From positions 95,404-159,403 of the forward strand of contig NZ_JASCIR010000015.1 in assembly GCF_029968095.1 (NCBI RefSeq): a DNA stretch of 64,000 bases, in the 5' to 3' direction. The position numbers and the translations under genes were made by a program. The notes under the pieces are model-generated. The model worked only from the letters and a program-made list of their open reading frames with translations, was not told the DNA's origin and searched no databases. The stretch comes from Streptomyces solicavernae (GTDB taxonomy: Bacteria; Actinomycetota; Actinomycetes; Streptomycetales; Streptomycetaceae). Within the stretch, counting starts at the first letter, position 1; each line of letters opens with the position of its first letter. Positions 8,927-16,406 of the stretch are shown one piece after another.

Positions 8927-10123
8927 TCACCCCTCCCCGCTCACGCCCCTCCGCTGCTGCTCCCGCTCCTGCTCCCTGCGTTCCCTGACCGCCAGGCGGC
9001 GCTTCTCCTCCTGCTCCCACAGGGCCTGGAACTCCCGTCCCCGCTCGTCGAGTTCGGGCGGGTCGGGGTCGGGGTCGTCCTCGTCCTGCCACAGCCCCTG
9101 CTCCTTGAGCTGCTGCGCGTGCACCTCGACCGGAGGCTCCGGGTCGAAGTCGCTGGGGCGCGGGCCCTCGGGGCCGTCGGGGCCGACCCGGACCAGCCGC
9201 TCGACCCGCGTGATGCGGTACCGGCTACCGTCCACGCTCAGGCTGTTGCCGCGCTTCTCGTCCAGGCGGTCCGCCGCCTCCGCGTACACCGCACGCTCCT
9301 CCTCCGAGAGGCGCAGGCTGAACGGGCCCATGACCCGCAGCCAGCCGGCCAGGCTGTCCCGGGCGCCCTGGGGTGTGGTCGCCGCCCCGCCCGGGTCGAG
9401 CGCCCGCCACTTCCCGTCGGCCCGCTCCGACACCATGAACACGGCGGGCAGCAGCACACCTCCGGGGTACCGCTCGGCGGCCCGCACCGCGTCCTCGCGC
9501 GCCTCGGCGCCGGCTTCGGGGAGCGTGCCGATGAACCGTACGAGATCCAGCTTCAGGAGGCCGTCGGAGAGGCCGGTGGTGGTGTACGGGTCGACGACCA
9601 ACCTCTTGGTCCTGGACGTCACCCGGTACGCCTCGCCGGGCTCGCCCGGGTCCGGGTCGGAGGGGCGGGGCGGCTCGGGTCCGCTGCCGCCCATCCGGAT
9701 GAAACGGGAGGCGCGGACGATCCGGAAGCGCTCGCCCCGTACCCGGATCTCGTCGACGACCTCACGGTCCATCCGCAGCGCCGCCGCCATCCACGCCTTC
9801 TGCGCCTTCGCGTCCCCGGCGTCCTCGGCCCCCTTGGCCCGGCGGCGGAACCGCGAGCCCAGGGAGTCCCGGGAGCCCTGGGGGGTGTCGGTGCTGTACT
9901 CGGACAGCTCCCAGCCGCCGGTCTCGCACTCGCGCGCATGGAAGAACTCGGCGATGCCCACGCCCTTCAGGTCCGGGTACCGCTCCCGCGCCTGCCACGC
10001 CTCCTGGTCGGCGAAGGCGGCGATGGGTCCTGGCTGCGGCGCGACCCGGAAGGTGAGATAGCCGGGCACACTGTCTTCGTAACCGCTCATGTACTGACTG
10101 TGCATCAACTCGCCGTTCCGCAC
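8927..10123 (-). CDS. DUF5954 family protein
   Basis: A 398-aa soluble protein of the Streptomyces DUF5954 family, function unknown. It contains an internal duplication. Residues about 85-165 (RDSLGSRFRRR, then IRVRGERFRIVRASRFIRMG, then GPEPPRPSDPDP) reappear at about 240-340 (RDSLAGWLRVMG, SVDGSRYRITRVERLVRVG, GPEGPRPSDFDP). The tail is an acidic and then Arg/Glu-rich coiled segment. The start could also be ATG 10090 (SGYEDSVPGYLTFRV is where the conserved part begins). Confidence 0.75.
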   Translation of the reverse strand: MRNGELMHSQYMSGYEDSVPGYLTFRVAPQPGPIAAFADQEAWQARERYPDLKGVGIAEFFHARECETGGWELSEYSTDTPQGSRDSLGSRFRRRAKGAEDAGDAKAQKAWMAAALRMDREVVDEIRVRGERFRIVRASRFIRMGGSGPEPPRPSDPDPGEPGEAYRVTSRTKRLVVDPYTTTGLSDGLLKLDLVRFIGTLPEAGAEAREDAVRAAERYPGGVLLPAVFMVSERADGKWRALDPGGAATTPQGARDSLAGWLRVMGPFSLRLSEEERAVYAEAADRLDEKRGNSLSVDGSRYRITRVERLVRVGPDGPEGPRPSDFDPEPPVEVHAQQLKEQGLWQDEDDPDPDPPELDERGREFQALWEQEEKRRLAVRERREQEREQQRRGVSGEG

Positions 10124-10137
10124 GGGCGAATTGACCG

Positions 10138-10204
10138 ATCACGGGAGGTACGGGAGGTACGGGAGGTACGGGAGGTACGGGAGGTACGAGAGGTACGGGA
10201 GGGA
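10138..10204. repeat. Tandem repeat, unit GGGAGGTAC
   Basis: Seven near-perfect 9-bp copies just upstream of the DUF5954 gene. Confidence 0.9.
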
Positions 10205-10359
10205 CCGCATGCGAGGTCTCGGCCGGTTGTCGCACCATCTGTCGGCCCAGTGAAGCCCGTCACGCGCAGACGGGGCCACGACGAAAAACCGATGCCCCGC
10301 ACAGGCGGAGCTTATGGAGTGGCCGGGCCCACCGGGTGGCGATCGGATGGACCCGGCCT

Positions 10360-10408
10360 GCTTCCCGCTTCCCGCTTCCTGCTTCCCGCTTCCTGCTTCC
10401 CGCTCCCT
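10360..10408. repeat. Tandem repeat, unit CTTCCCGCTTCCTG
   Basis: About three copies abutting the stop of the next minus-strand gene. Confidence 0.8.
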
Positions 10409-10875
10409 CAGAGGCGGCGCAGCCAGGTGGCGATTCCATGGCCGAGGGCGAGGTAAATCAGCGCCGGCAGACCGTAGTTGAGGAGAACGCGAAGCCCTTC
10501 GACGTCCATCGTGAATATGTCCTGCGCCCACCAGCCGAACCATTCGGCCGCGCCCTGCACGAATTCGACGAAGGGATTCGCACGATTGGCGTCGAGCAGG
10601 TACAGCACGATCCACAGACCCAGAATTGCCGCCGCGACATCGCCGACCGACTGGACGAGTAGGGCCGCGCGCCGCTGCCCGGAACCGTCACGGGGACGCT
10701 CGCGGCGGGCGGGACGGTAGGCCGGCTGCGGGGCTTGAGCCGGGGCGGGGGCAGGGGCGGGGTACGGACCGTGGCCGGGGGTGGGGCCGGGTGCGTGACC
10801 GTACGGGCCGGGTGCGTGACCGTACGGGTCGGGGCCGTTGTACGGCTGCCGGGGCAGGGGTTCGGTGTCACTCAC
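10408..10875 (-). CDS. Membrane protein with Pro/Gly/Tyr-rich N-terminus
   Basis: A 155-aa protein. Residues 1-65 are a low-complexity cytoplasmic region with duplicated PYGHAPG units and a PAPAPA stretch, then about two membrane helices (VGDVAAAILGLWIVLYLLDA; LLNYGLPALIYLALGHGIATWL) around an amphipathic WFGWWAQDIFTM segment. GTG 10875 (VSDTEPLPRQ) is preferred to ATG 10896. I do not recognise a named family; similar genes occur widely in Streptomyces. Confidence 0.65.
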   Translation of the reverse strand: MSDTEPLPRQPYNGPDPYGHAPGPYGHAPGPTPGHGPYPAPAPAPAQAPQPAYRPARRERPRDGSGQRRAALLVQSVGDVAAAILGLWIVLYLLDANRANPFVEFVQGAAEWFGWWAQDIFTMDVEGLRVLLNYGLPALIYLALGHGIATWLRRL

Positions 10876-10896
10876 GGGGATACCAATCCGGCGCAT

Positions 10897-11505
10897 TCAC
10901 GCCTCGGATACAGAAAAGAGCCACAGGGAGGCTGATGTCCGGAAGGCGAAGGCGACCGCCGTGGCCCGGTTGCGGGGCGCACCCGCATGCCCCTCTGCGC
11001 CGCATCACGGTTCCCGCGTTACACACGCTCCGTGATCTTCCCGGCCTCGGGGAAACGGCAGGGCACACCCCGTACGCCCCTCAGTCGCGAAACGCGCACA
11101 ACCGGGGCCGCCACCCCCCACAGGAGAAGACCCCGGTTGCGCCGAGTGCGGCCGCTATGCGTTCAAAGCCGCATTCTGTTCAGCGGCACACGGAATTGGA
11201 GCGTTACACCCCCCGGGCGAAACCTCACCCGGTGAAGATCCGGCGAAGACGGGCGGGGCACCACCACGAGGGGAGGGACGCCACCGCGAGGGGAGGGGCG
11301 CCACCGGGAGCTGGGACCTCATCGGGAGCTGGGACTTCACCGGCCGACGCCACCAAGGTCACCCCGCCGCTACCCGGCACATACAGGGCGGTCACAACCG
11401 AAGTGGCGCAATACCCCCTGGGCGCTCACCGAGAGCGCCCGCTTCCATGGTCTGCACGGTGCGTGGCTGACCGGCGCCACGGCCGTACGGGGGAGGGGGA
11501 TCAAC
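10897..11505. other. Long spacer without a supported gene
   Basis: No convincing coding frame. It holds imperfect direct repeats at about 11262-11340 (GGGAGCTGGGAC and CGAGGGGAGGG units) and a perfect 8-bp hairpin at 11420-11440 (GGGCGCTC, 5-nt loop). Confidence 0.5.
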
Positions 11506-11724
11506 GTGCGCACATCCGCTCGCGATGCTGCGCGCACGCATCTCTGCCTGCCTGCCGAGGCGGAGCGTCGCACTCCGCCCGGTCGCCCCGCCTCTACCGC
11601 CACCGGCCCGTACACCGTGTGCGGTGTGCGGTGTGCGGTGAGCGGATTCCCACGGCGCTCGCATGTCTCGCAGGGGACGCTCCCGGGCGCCTTCCGCCGA
11701 GAGGAGACAGGCAAGTGGCAGTAG
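11506..11724 (+). CDS. Possible small upstream ORF
   Basis: A 72-codon frame starting at GTG 11506 six bases after a strong GGGGGAGGGGG site. Its stop overlaps the start of the secreted-protein gene by 10 bp. The composition (Cys and Arg/Thr rich, with a TGTGCGG repeat) is not clearly protein-like. It could be a translated leader coupling to the next gene, or just chance. Confidence 0.25.
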   Translation: MRTSARDAARTHLCLPAEAERRTPPGRPASTATGPYTVCGVRCAVSGFPRRSHVSQGTLPGAFRREETGKWQ

Positions 11725-12779
11725 TGAGAAGACTTCTGGGTTCGGCTGCGGGAGCGGCGGTGCTGCTCGGCTCGGGCCTGGTGGCACCGGCGCAGGCTGC
11801 CGGTACACCGACCGGCAGCATGGACGGCGCGACGGCGGAGGCGGTGCGCATCGCCGAGCGGATCGACGAGGCTTTCCCGGACACCGGGCAGGACCCCGCC
11901 CGCGCCCGAGCTCGGCCCGGGCAGGGTCTGGTGGCCGACGGCCACCGTCTGCGCATCGACCTGCCCGACACCAGCCGCGACACCCTGACGCTGGCCCGAA
12001 CCGACACGGACACGGACACGGACACGGGCGCAGGCACAGGCACACGCACAGGCACAGTCGACCGCACCCCGTTGACGCTGGGCCTGCCGAAGGGCGCGGC
12101 GCAACGCCCCGCTCAGCCGACGAAGGACGGCACGGTCGCCTACCCCGACGCGCTGCCTCACACCGACCTCGCCGTGCAGCCGCTGCAGCGCAGCGCCCGG
12201 GTGCAGGCCGTACTGAAGGACGCGGCGGCCCCCACCGAGCTCACCTACCCCGTGGACGTACCGGAGGGAGGCCGGCTCAGCCAAGGCGAGGACGGCAGTG
12301 TCGCCGTCCTGGACGCACGCGGAAATCCGGTGGGCGGCATCGACGCCCCGACGGCCAGAGACGCCGACGGAAAGGCCGTGCCCGCCTCGTACCGCATCGA
12401 GGGGCACAGCGTGGTGCAGACCGTCCGGCACGACACGGCCGCGCACCCCGTGGTGACGGATGCCCAGGCGAGCGCCGGCGCGATTCTCTCGGCACGCTGG
12501 GAGGTACGCGGAGACGGACCGTCCTTCTACGTGTGGACGGCCGACTGGTTCCGCCACAACCAGCTGATCCGCCCCAACACGGGCACGGTCGGCGCCTGGG
12601 CAGAAGTGCTCGTTGAGTACGGGCACCTCATCCCCCACAACCGCGGCGGCCTGTACGACCAGTTCGCATGCCACCACCAGTTCGCCCAGGGCAACCCTGT
12701 CTGGCACCTGGAGGACTGGCGCCAGGACGGCTCCTACCTCTGGACGGTCTGGCACGAGTGCAACCCGCCCCGCGCCTGA
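11715..12779 (+). CDS. Secreted protein with DUF2599-like C-terminus
   Basis: A 354-aa protein. The signal peptide is VVRRLLGSAAGAAVLLGSGL followed by APAQA (cleavage near residue 30). A Thr/Asp repeat (TDTDTDT, GTGTRTGT) sits near residue 95, from a 6-bp DNA repeat. A middle domain reads TLGLPKGAAQRP and TELTYPVDVPEGG. The C-terminal region (FACHHQFAQGNPVWHLEDWR, then W..ECNP) matches the DUF2599 pattern of secreted actinobacterial proteins with a Cys pair. GTG 11715 has GAGGAG 8 bases upstream. Function unknown, outside the cell. Confidence 0.75.
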   Translation: MAVVRRLLGSAAGAAVLLGSGLVAPAQAAGTPTGSMDGATAEAVRIAERIDEAFPDTGQDPARARARPGQGLVADGHRLRIDLPDTSRDTLTLARTDTDTDTDTGAGTGTRTGTVDRTPLTLGLPKGAAQRPAQPTKDGTVAYPDALPHTDLAVQPLQRSARVQAVLKDAAAPTELTYPVDVPEGGRLSQGEDGSVAVLDARGNPVGGIDAPTARDADGKAVPASYRIEGHSVVQTVRHDTAAHPVVTDAQASAGAILSARWEVRGDGPSFYVWTADWFRHNQLIRPNTGTVGAWAEVLVEYGHLIPHNRGGLYDQFACHHQFAQGNPVWHLEDWRQDGSYLWTVWHECNPPRA

Positions 12780-12792
12780 CGAACAGCAACAG

Positions 12793-12827
12793 AAACCCCA
12801 GGCCAGAACCCATCTGACCTGGGGTTT
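12793..12827 (-). terminator. tRNA-linked terminator hairpin, displaced copy 1
   Basis: Stem AAACCCCAGG(C)CAGA with TCTGACCTGGGGTTT, one mismatch. The same hairpin sits beside the two other tRNA-Thr 3'-end copies. Confidence 0.8.
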
Positions 12828-12832
12828 CACGG

Positions 12833-12874
12833 AGCCCCCTGTCGGATTCGAACCGACGACCTACGCATTACAAG
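12833..12874 (-). other. Displaced tRNA-Thr 3' end, attachment-site remnant 1 (outer)
   Basis: These 42 bases are identical to the 3' half of the intact tRNA-Thr at 17375-17448, from the discriminator side into the anticodon stem, after which the match ends. This is the direct repeat expected from site-specific integration into a tRNA 3' end. It marks the far left border of the island. Confidence 0.85.
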
Positions 12875-13102
12875 GGCCTGCAAGATCGTGACTGCGTCGC
12901 CGGAGCCGAAGCGCCCATGTACGCCTGTGGGCCCTGCGTTCAAGAGCTCCAGGAACGCGTTCGGCAATCAATCCTCCTGGAGGACCAGCCTGCTGACACC
13001 ACTCATCCTGGCCAGACCGCCGGGTCCGACTCGCCTGCTGGACGGCGCGCTGACAGGAATCGGGCTCAGAGCAGGTTCCTGCGCCGCTGAGGTCCCGCAC
13101 TG
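12875..13102. other. Island sequence without a recognisable gene
   Basis: No supported coding region. This is where an integrase gene would be expected next to an att site, but only degenerate sequence is visible. Confidence 0.5.
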
Positions 13103-13282
13103 GTGCCGGAACCGCCCCACGTAGGCAAGAACGCCGCCGAGGCCACCGCCAAGCTGATCCCCCTCCAGCGCAGGGCCGAGGAAGAGAAGGCGGCCCGCAA
13201 GCTAGCGAAGGCCGCCAAGAAGTCCAAGGCAAATCGGCGCGGGAAGGGCAAGAACAGCAAGCGCGAGAAGGCCAAGAAGTAG
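13103..13282 (+). pseudogene. Lys-rich C-terminal remnant, probable mobile-element relic
   Basis: An open frame of 59 codons from GTG 13103, ending in a very basic tail (RRGKGKNSKREKAKK). It begins within island debris, has no ribosome-binding site and is in frame with a stop just upstream. It reads like the truncated C-terminus of a nucleic-acid-binding protein. The family is not identifiable. Confidence 0.35.
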
Positions 13283-13464
13283 TTCCCGGCCTCCTCGGAT
13301 CACCCAAGCCATCCACACCACCTCGGCTGCACGCCCCGATCGCCCAATATCAGAAAGCTCCGGTTCAAAGGGCATCTGACCTGCGGTTGGAACCCTTCGG
13401 GGCGCCCCATGCGTCCCCTCTTGCTGCAAGGATGCAGAGCACATACGTCTTGAGGGGGAACTGT

Positions 13465-13797
13465 ATGGCTGAGTTGCGTGACGGCGAGCGGGGTTATGCC
13501 GCCGATCCCGGCGCGATCAAGAAGGCCGGAGGCGATGCGCTCGAAATCCGGCAGGCCCTGCTGGCCGCGGCGGAGCCGACTTGCACCGCGACGCGTCGAG
13601 CGGCAGGGGGCGTGGACGGCTGGCAGAGCGAGGAGCAGCTGAAGAGCACCGCGCGGCTGTGGGACGACCAGAACAACGCCCTCGCCGAGAGGATCGGACG
13701 CACCGGCGGGAACCTGCAGTACAACAGCCAGAACTACCTGGCGGCGGAAGCGGTCAACACGTCCGGCATGCAGGGTGGTGACAACCCGTGGGGATGA
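13465..13797 (+). CDS. WXG100/ESX-like small protein in toxin cassette
   Basis: A 110-aa helical protein. The segment GGVDGWQSEEQLKSTARLWD, then NNALAERIGRTGGNL, shows the helix-GW-helix hairpin pattern of WXG100 (ESAT-6-like) proteins, which travel through type VII secretion or pair with larger effectors. ATG 13465 follows GAGGGGGAA. Its stop overlaps the next gene (ATGA), so the two are coupled. It lies inside the tRNA-Thr island. Confidence 0.65.
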   Translation: MAELRDGERGYAADPGAIKKAGGDALEIRQALLAAAEPTCTATRRAAGGVDGWQSEEQLKSTARLWDDQNNALAERIGRTGGNLQYNSQNYLAAEAVNTSGMQGGDNPWG

Positions 13798-14909
13798 CGG
13801 TCGCCCAACTGGAAGGGGCCGACGCCGACCTGGTGCTCAAGGCGGCGGAAGCCTGGGAGGAACAGGTTCGGAAGCTCAAGGGCCTGGCCACTCGCTATCG
13901 GACCGAGGTCAAGGAAGTCCTTGAGAAGAGCGGCTGGTCGGGCCCCGCGTACGAGGCGGCTCGCAGCAACTGGGTAGCGGAACTCACCCAGCTGGAGTTC
14001 GCGCAGGAAGAGGCCGACGCCATTCGGCTGGCCCTTGAGATGGCCGTGGCCGACATCCGCACCGCACAGCAGCACCTTCGCGCCGGCCTGAAGAAGGCCC
14101 GCGAGAACGGCGCCGAGGTCGCGCCGGACGGAAGCCTCGACCTGCCGCCGGCGTTGATCCACGACCCCGACTCCCGCAGCGGCCCCCTCCGGGACAACCT
14201 GACCGAGGCGCACACCCAGATTCAGGACGCGCTGCGGATGGGCGACAAGGCCGACGAACGGATCGCCTGGGACCTCAAGGACGACGGTGGCACGCGCCGG
14301 GACGCGTTCAACGACGTCGTCCACATGGGGCGCCGCAAGAGCCCCAAGGAAATCCTCCGCGAATACCAAGTCACCGACGACCCACGTGGAGTGACGGACT
14401 ACTTCGGTGAGCAGATCACGCAGGGGGAGGCGAACCTGCTCAGCGACCTGAGCCTCACCGACAAGAGCGACTTCAAGGACATCAAGGAGCGTGCCTGGGC
14501 CGAGTGCCAGGCACGTTTCCCCGAGGACAACAACGACGGCCATATGGACGCCTTCAGACACGCGTACTGGAACGCGCTGATGACCAAGCGGTTCGGCCCC
14601 GAGTGGGCCGAGCAGTACGGAACCGCTCACGAGCGCCTGCCGGGAAATCCGAAGGACCGGGAGGCCATGGACCTCTACAACAACGAGGTCGGGCGCCGCA
14701 TAGCCATGAACAACCCCAACGACACACCGGCCCAGTTGGCTGCGAAGATCCAGTCGGCGGTGCAGCTCGGAACGACCGTGGTGATGGACCGCGACGGGAA
14801 CCTCGTGGCCAGCGACAAGGTGGAGATCGGGGAGCACGGGCACACCAACAAGGTGCCGGGCGCCCGCGACGAGGGCAGAGACCCGGGCGACCCGGGTCCG
14901 GGGAGTTAG
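13794..14909 (+). CDS. Putative secreted toxin: WXG-like N-terminus plus DUF6973-like domain
   Basis: A 371-aa protein. Residues 1-110 form a long helical hairpin with WSGPAYEAARSNW, like LXG/WXG secretion domains. Residues about 215-325 hold the candidate catalytic region DGHMDAFRHAYWNALMTKRF, then TAHERLPGN and MDLYNNEVGRRIAM, a His/Asp/Glu/Asn-rich pattern matching DUF6973-type polymorphic toxin domains. ATG 13794 is coupled to the WXG gene by ATGA; GTG 13788 is the alternative start. The membrane protein right downstream would be the immunity factor. The target is unknown. Confidence 0.65.
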   Translation: MTVAQLEGADADLVLKAAEAWEEQVRKLKGLATRYRTEVKEVLEKSGWSGPAYEAARSNWVAELTQLEFAQEEADAIRLALEMAVADIRTAQQHLRAGLKKARENGAEVAPDGSLDLPPALIHDPDSRSGPLRDNLTEAHTQIQDALRMGDKADERIAWDLKDDGGTRRDAFNDVVHMGRRKSPKEILREYQVTDDPRGVTDYFGEQITQGEANLLSDLSLTDKSDFKDIKERAWAECQARFPEDNNDGHMDAFRHAYWNALMTKRFGPEWAEQYGTAHERLPGNPKDREAMDLYNNEVGRRIAMNNPNDTPAQLAAKIQSAVQLGTTVVMDRDGNLVASDKVEIGEHGHTNKVPGARDEGRDPGDPGPGS

Positions 14910-14912
14910 GGC

Positions 14913-15392
14913 ATGGGGGCGGGCATGCAGGGCGTCCGCAAGGCGTGGCTGGTCACAGTGCCGGTACTTGCCTTGGGGCTGGGTGGCGCCTGGTATCTGC
15001 TCATCAGAGAGACGCCGCTGCCCAGTACTACGGACAAAGCCCTCCAAGCGAAGCTGGACGAGGCGGTACGGACACCGGAGGCAGTGCCACTGTCCGGCAT
15101 GACCGGGTTCGACTGGGACCGAGTGCAAGTCTTCGCGTACGGGACCGACAGCGGTGACATCTCCGACGCGGTCGGGGACCCGATCGAGTGGTCGGTCTCC
15201 GCGACGTCGTACTCAGGCCCTTCGCTCTGGGTGTTCACCGAGAACGGCGAGGCGGTGCGCGCCGTGCAACTCGACGCGAACGTTCCGAAGGGCGGGCCGA
15301 GTTGGCCACACGGGGTCCAGGTGTCCGGTGGTCCGGACGCGAACATCGTGACGCTGAAGCCGGCTGCACGCGCCGGCGCTGGGTCGGCGTAA
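14913..15392 (+). CDS. Membrane-anchored protein, possible immunity protein
   Basis: A 159-aa protein with one N-terminal helix (AWLVTVPVLALGLGGAWYLL) and an extracytoplasmic domain of about 120 residues. It starts 3 bp after the toxin stop behind GGGGAGTTAGG, so it is clearly cotranscribed. The position and small single-anchor form suit an immunity protein acting outside the membrane, but no family is recognised. Confidence 0.55.
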   Translation: MGAGMQGVRKAWLVTVPVLALGLGGAWYLLIRETPLPSTTDKALQAKLDEAVRTPEAVPLSGMTGFDWDRVQVFAYGTDSGDISDAVGDPIEWSVSATSYSGPSLWVFTENGEAVRAVQLDANVPKGGPSWPHGVQVSGGPDANIVTLKPAARAGAGSA

Positions 15393-15440
15393 GCCCGCAC
15401 ACGAAAGGTTAGCGTCTGCCGGGCCTGGGGCGTATTGGCC

Positions 15441-15477
15441 TGGATCAAGGAGCGGCTCGCGCGAGGTGCTTGATCCA
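15441..15477. repeat. Inverted repeat TGGATCAAG / CTTGATCCA
   Basis: 9-bp perfect arms separated by 19 bases, left of the second att remnant. The GATCAAG core recurs at 15676. Confidence 0.7.
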
Positions 15478-15595
15478 GACCACCGAGGCACTCCGCAATC
15501 CCGGAGGCGCCCCCCCGCTACTCCCTCACGCATCGCTCACGCAAGCCGTCCCCCAGCGTCCCGGCCGTACAGCACATCGCACCCCGAGCGACAGA

Positions 15596-15629
15596 AAACC
15601 CCAGGTCAGACACGCCCTGACCTGGGGTT
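15596..15629 (-). terminator. tRNA-linked terminator hairpin, displaced copy 2
   Basis: Stem AACCCCAGGTCAG with CTGACCTGGGGTT, the same hairpin as at 12793 and 17334 but with a different loop. Confidence 0.8.
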
Positions 15630-15635
15630 GACCGG

Positions 15636-15674
15636 AGCCCCCTGTCGGATTCGAACGGACCTACGCATTACAAG
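15636..15674 (-). other. Displaced tRNA-Thr 3' end, attachment-site remnant 2 (inner)
   Basis: 39 bases matching the tRNA-Thr 3' half with a 3-base deletion in the T-stem region. The decay shows it is a relic, not a functional tRNA. It divides the island into two tandem segments. Confidence 0.8.
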
Positions 15675-15675
15675 C

Positions 15676-15699
15676 GATCAAGCATCAAGATCCTTGATC
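15676..15699. repeat. Inverted repeat GATCAAG / CTTGATC beside att remnant
   Basis: It starts 2 bases after the tRNA-like repeat and shares its core with the inverted repeat at 15441. Possible recombinase arm site. Confidence 0.6.
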
Positions 15700-16068
15700 A
15701 AGGCTCTACCTGCGGTTTTCCCGCCTCAGTGTCGGATCCGTGCGCCTGACCTGCTCTTATCCCGTCCCTTCCTGTCCCGTCGCATCCCGCACCGTGAAGA
15801 CCGCTCTCGGGCGGTCCGGCCAAACGGCGGCCAAACGAAGGCCCTCTGGCCGAACGCGGGCCGAACAGTTCGGTCTGGGCGAGGGCTGTCGCGCCCGCGA
15901 AAGGGGCCGCTTCTCGGTGTCGCAGGTGACGCGGCCGACGGCGAACTCCGGGCCTGCTCAGTGCCGTTCAGGCACACATCCCTTCCCTGCTCCCTTCCAG
16001 GGCTCGGCAGCAGTGGGTGCGGGCAGGGCGTGCGGCCGCTACAGACAAAGAGCTTCCCCACGGCAATG

Positions 16069-16092
16069 GGTATCGGAGTACCCTGAGATACC
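16069..16092. promoter_or_regulatory. Candidate operator of the RHH gene
   Basis: Inverted repeat GGTATC / GATACC with 12 bases between, ending 15 bases before ATG 16108. The position fits autoregulation by the RHH-like protein. Inferred only. Confidence 0.4.
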
Positions 16093-16107
16093 GGAGGTGG
16101 TTCAGGC

Positions 16108-16398
16108 ATGACAGCGCAGACGGCGGGTGCGAAGACTCGGACTTCGGCCCCACTGAAGGTGGATCTCGACACGGACCAGTTGATCACTCAGGGGGCGCAC
16201 TTCCTGGGGGTGACGAAGAAAGAACTGGTAGCGGACGCGGTGCGCATGTACGTGGAGCACCGGCGCGAGGAGATCCGGCAGGGTATGGCCGATTCGATGC
16301 GAGTCCTGGACGGCACCACGAAGGCGCGCGTCGCGCTGCTGACAGGGATCTCCGCCGAAGACATCGACCGGCTCGGCGGCATCGACGAGGAGAGGTAG
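16108..16398 (+). CDS. Ribbon-helix-helix-like protein, possible antitoxin
   Basis: A 96-aa protein. After a short basic N-terminus, PLKVDLDTDQLITQGAHFLG then VTKKELVADAVRMYVEHRRE reads as strand-helix-helix, the pattern of RHH/Arc DNA-binding antitoxins. The C-terminal 35 residues (TKARVALLTGISAEDIDRLG) would contact a partner. It sits 8 bp before an unknown 251-aa gene, a typical antitoxin-toxin arrangement. Strong GGAGGTGG ribosome-binding site. Confidence 0.6.
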   Translation: MTAQTAGAKTRTSAPLKVDLDTDQLITQGAHFLGVTKKELVADAVRMYVEHRREEIRQGMADSMRVLDGTTKARVALLTGISAEDIDRLGGIDEER

Positions 16399-16406
16399 CA
16401 CGCTCC

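Larger units (their letters stand above)
15393..16107. other. Island junction region, no supported gene
   Basis: This holds inverted repeats, the second terminator and tRNA 3'-end copy, and a GGCCAAACG/GGCCGAAC repeat cluster near 15816-15876, but no convincing coding sequence. Confidence 0.5.

Noticed and set aside
7490..10456. 988-codon + strand frame
   Set aside because: Runs through the real phospholipase, DUF4239 and DUF5954 genes in wrong frames and through repeat arrays.
12833..12874. Second and third tRNA-Thr genes
   Set aside because: The copies at 12833 and 15636 lack the D-arm and 5' acceptor strand, so they are att remnants.
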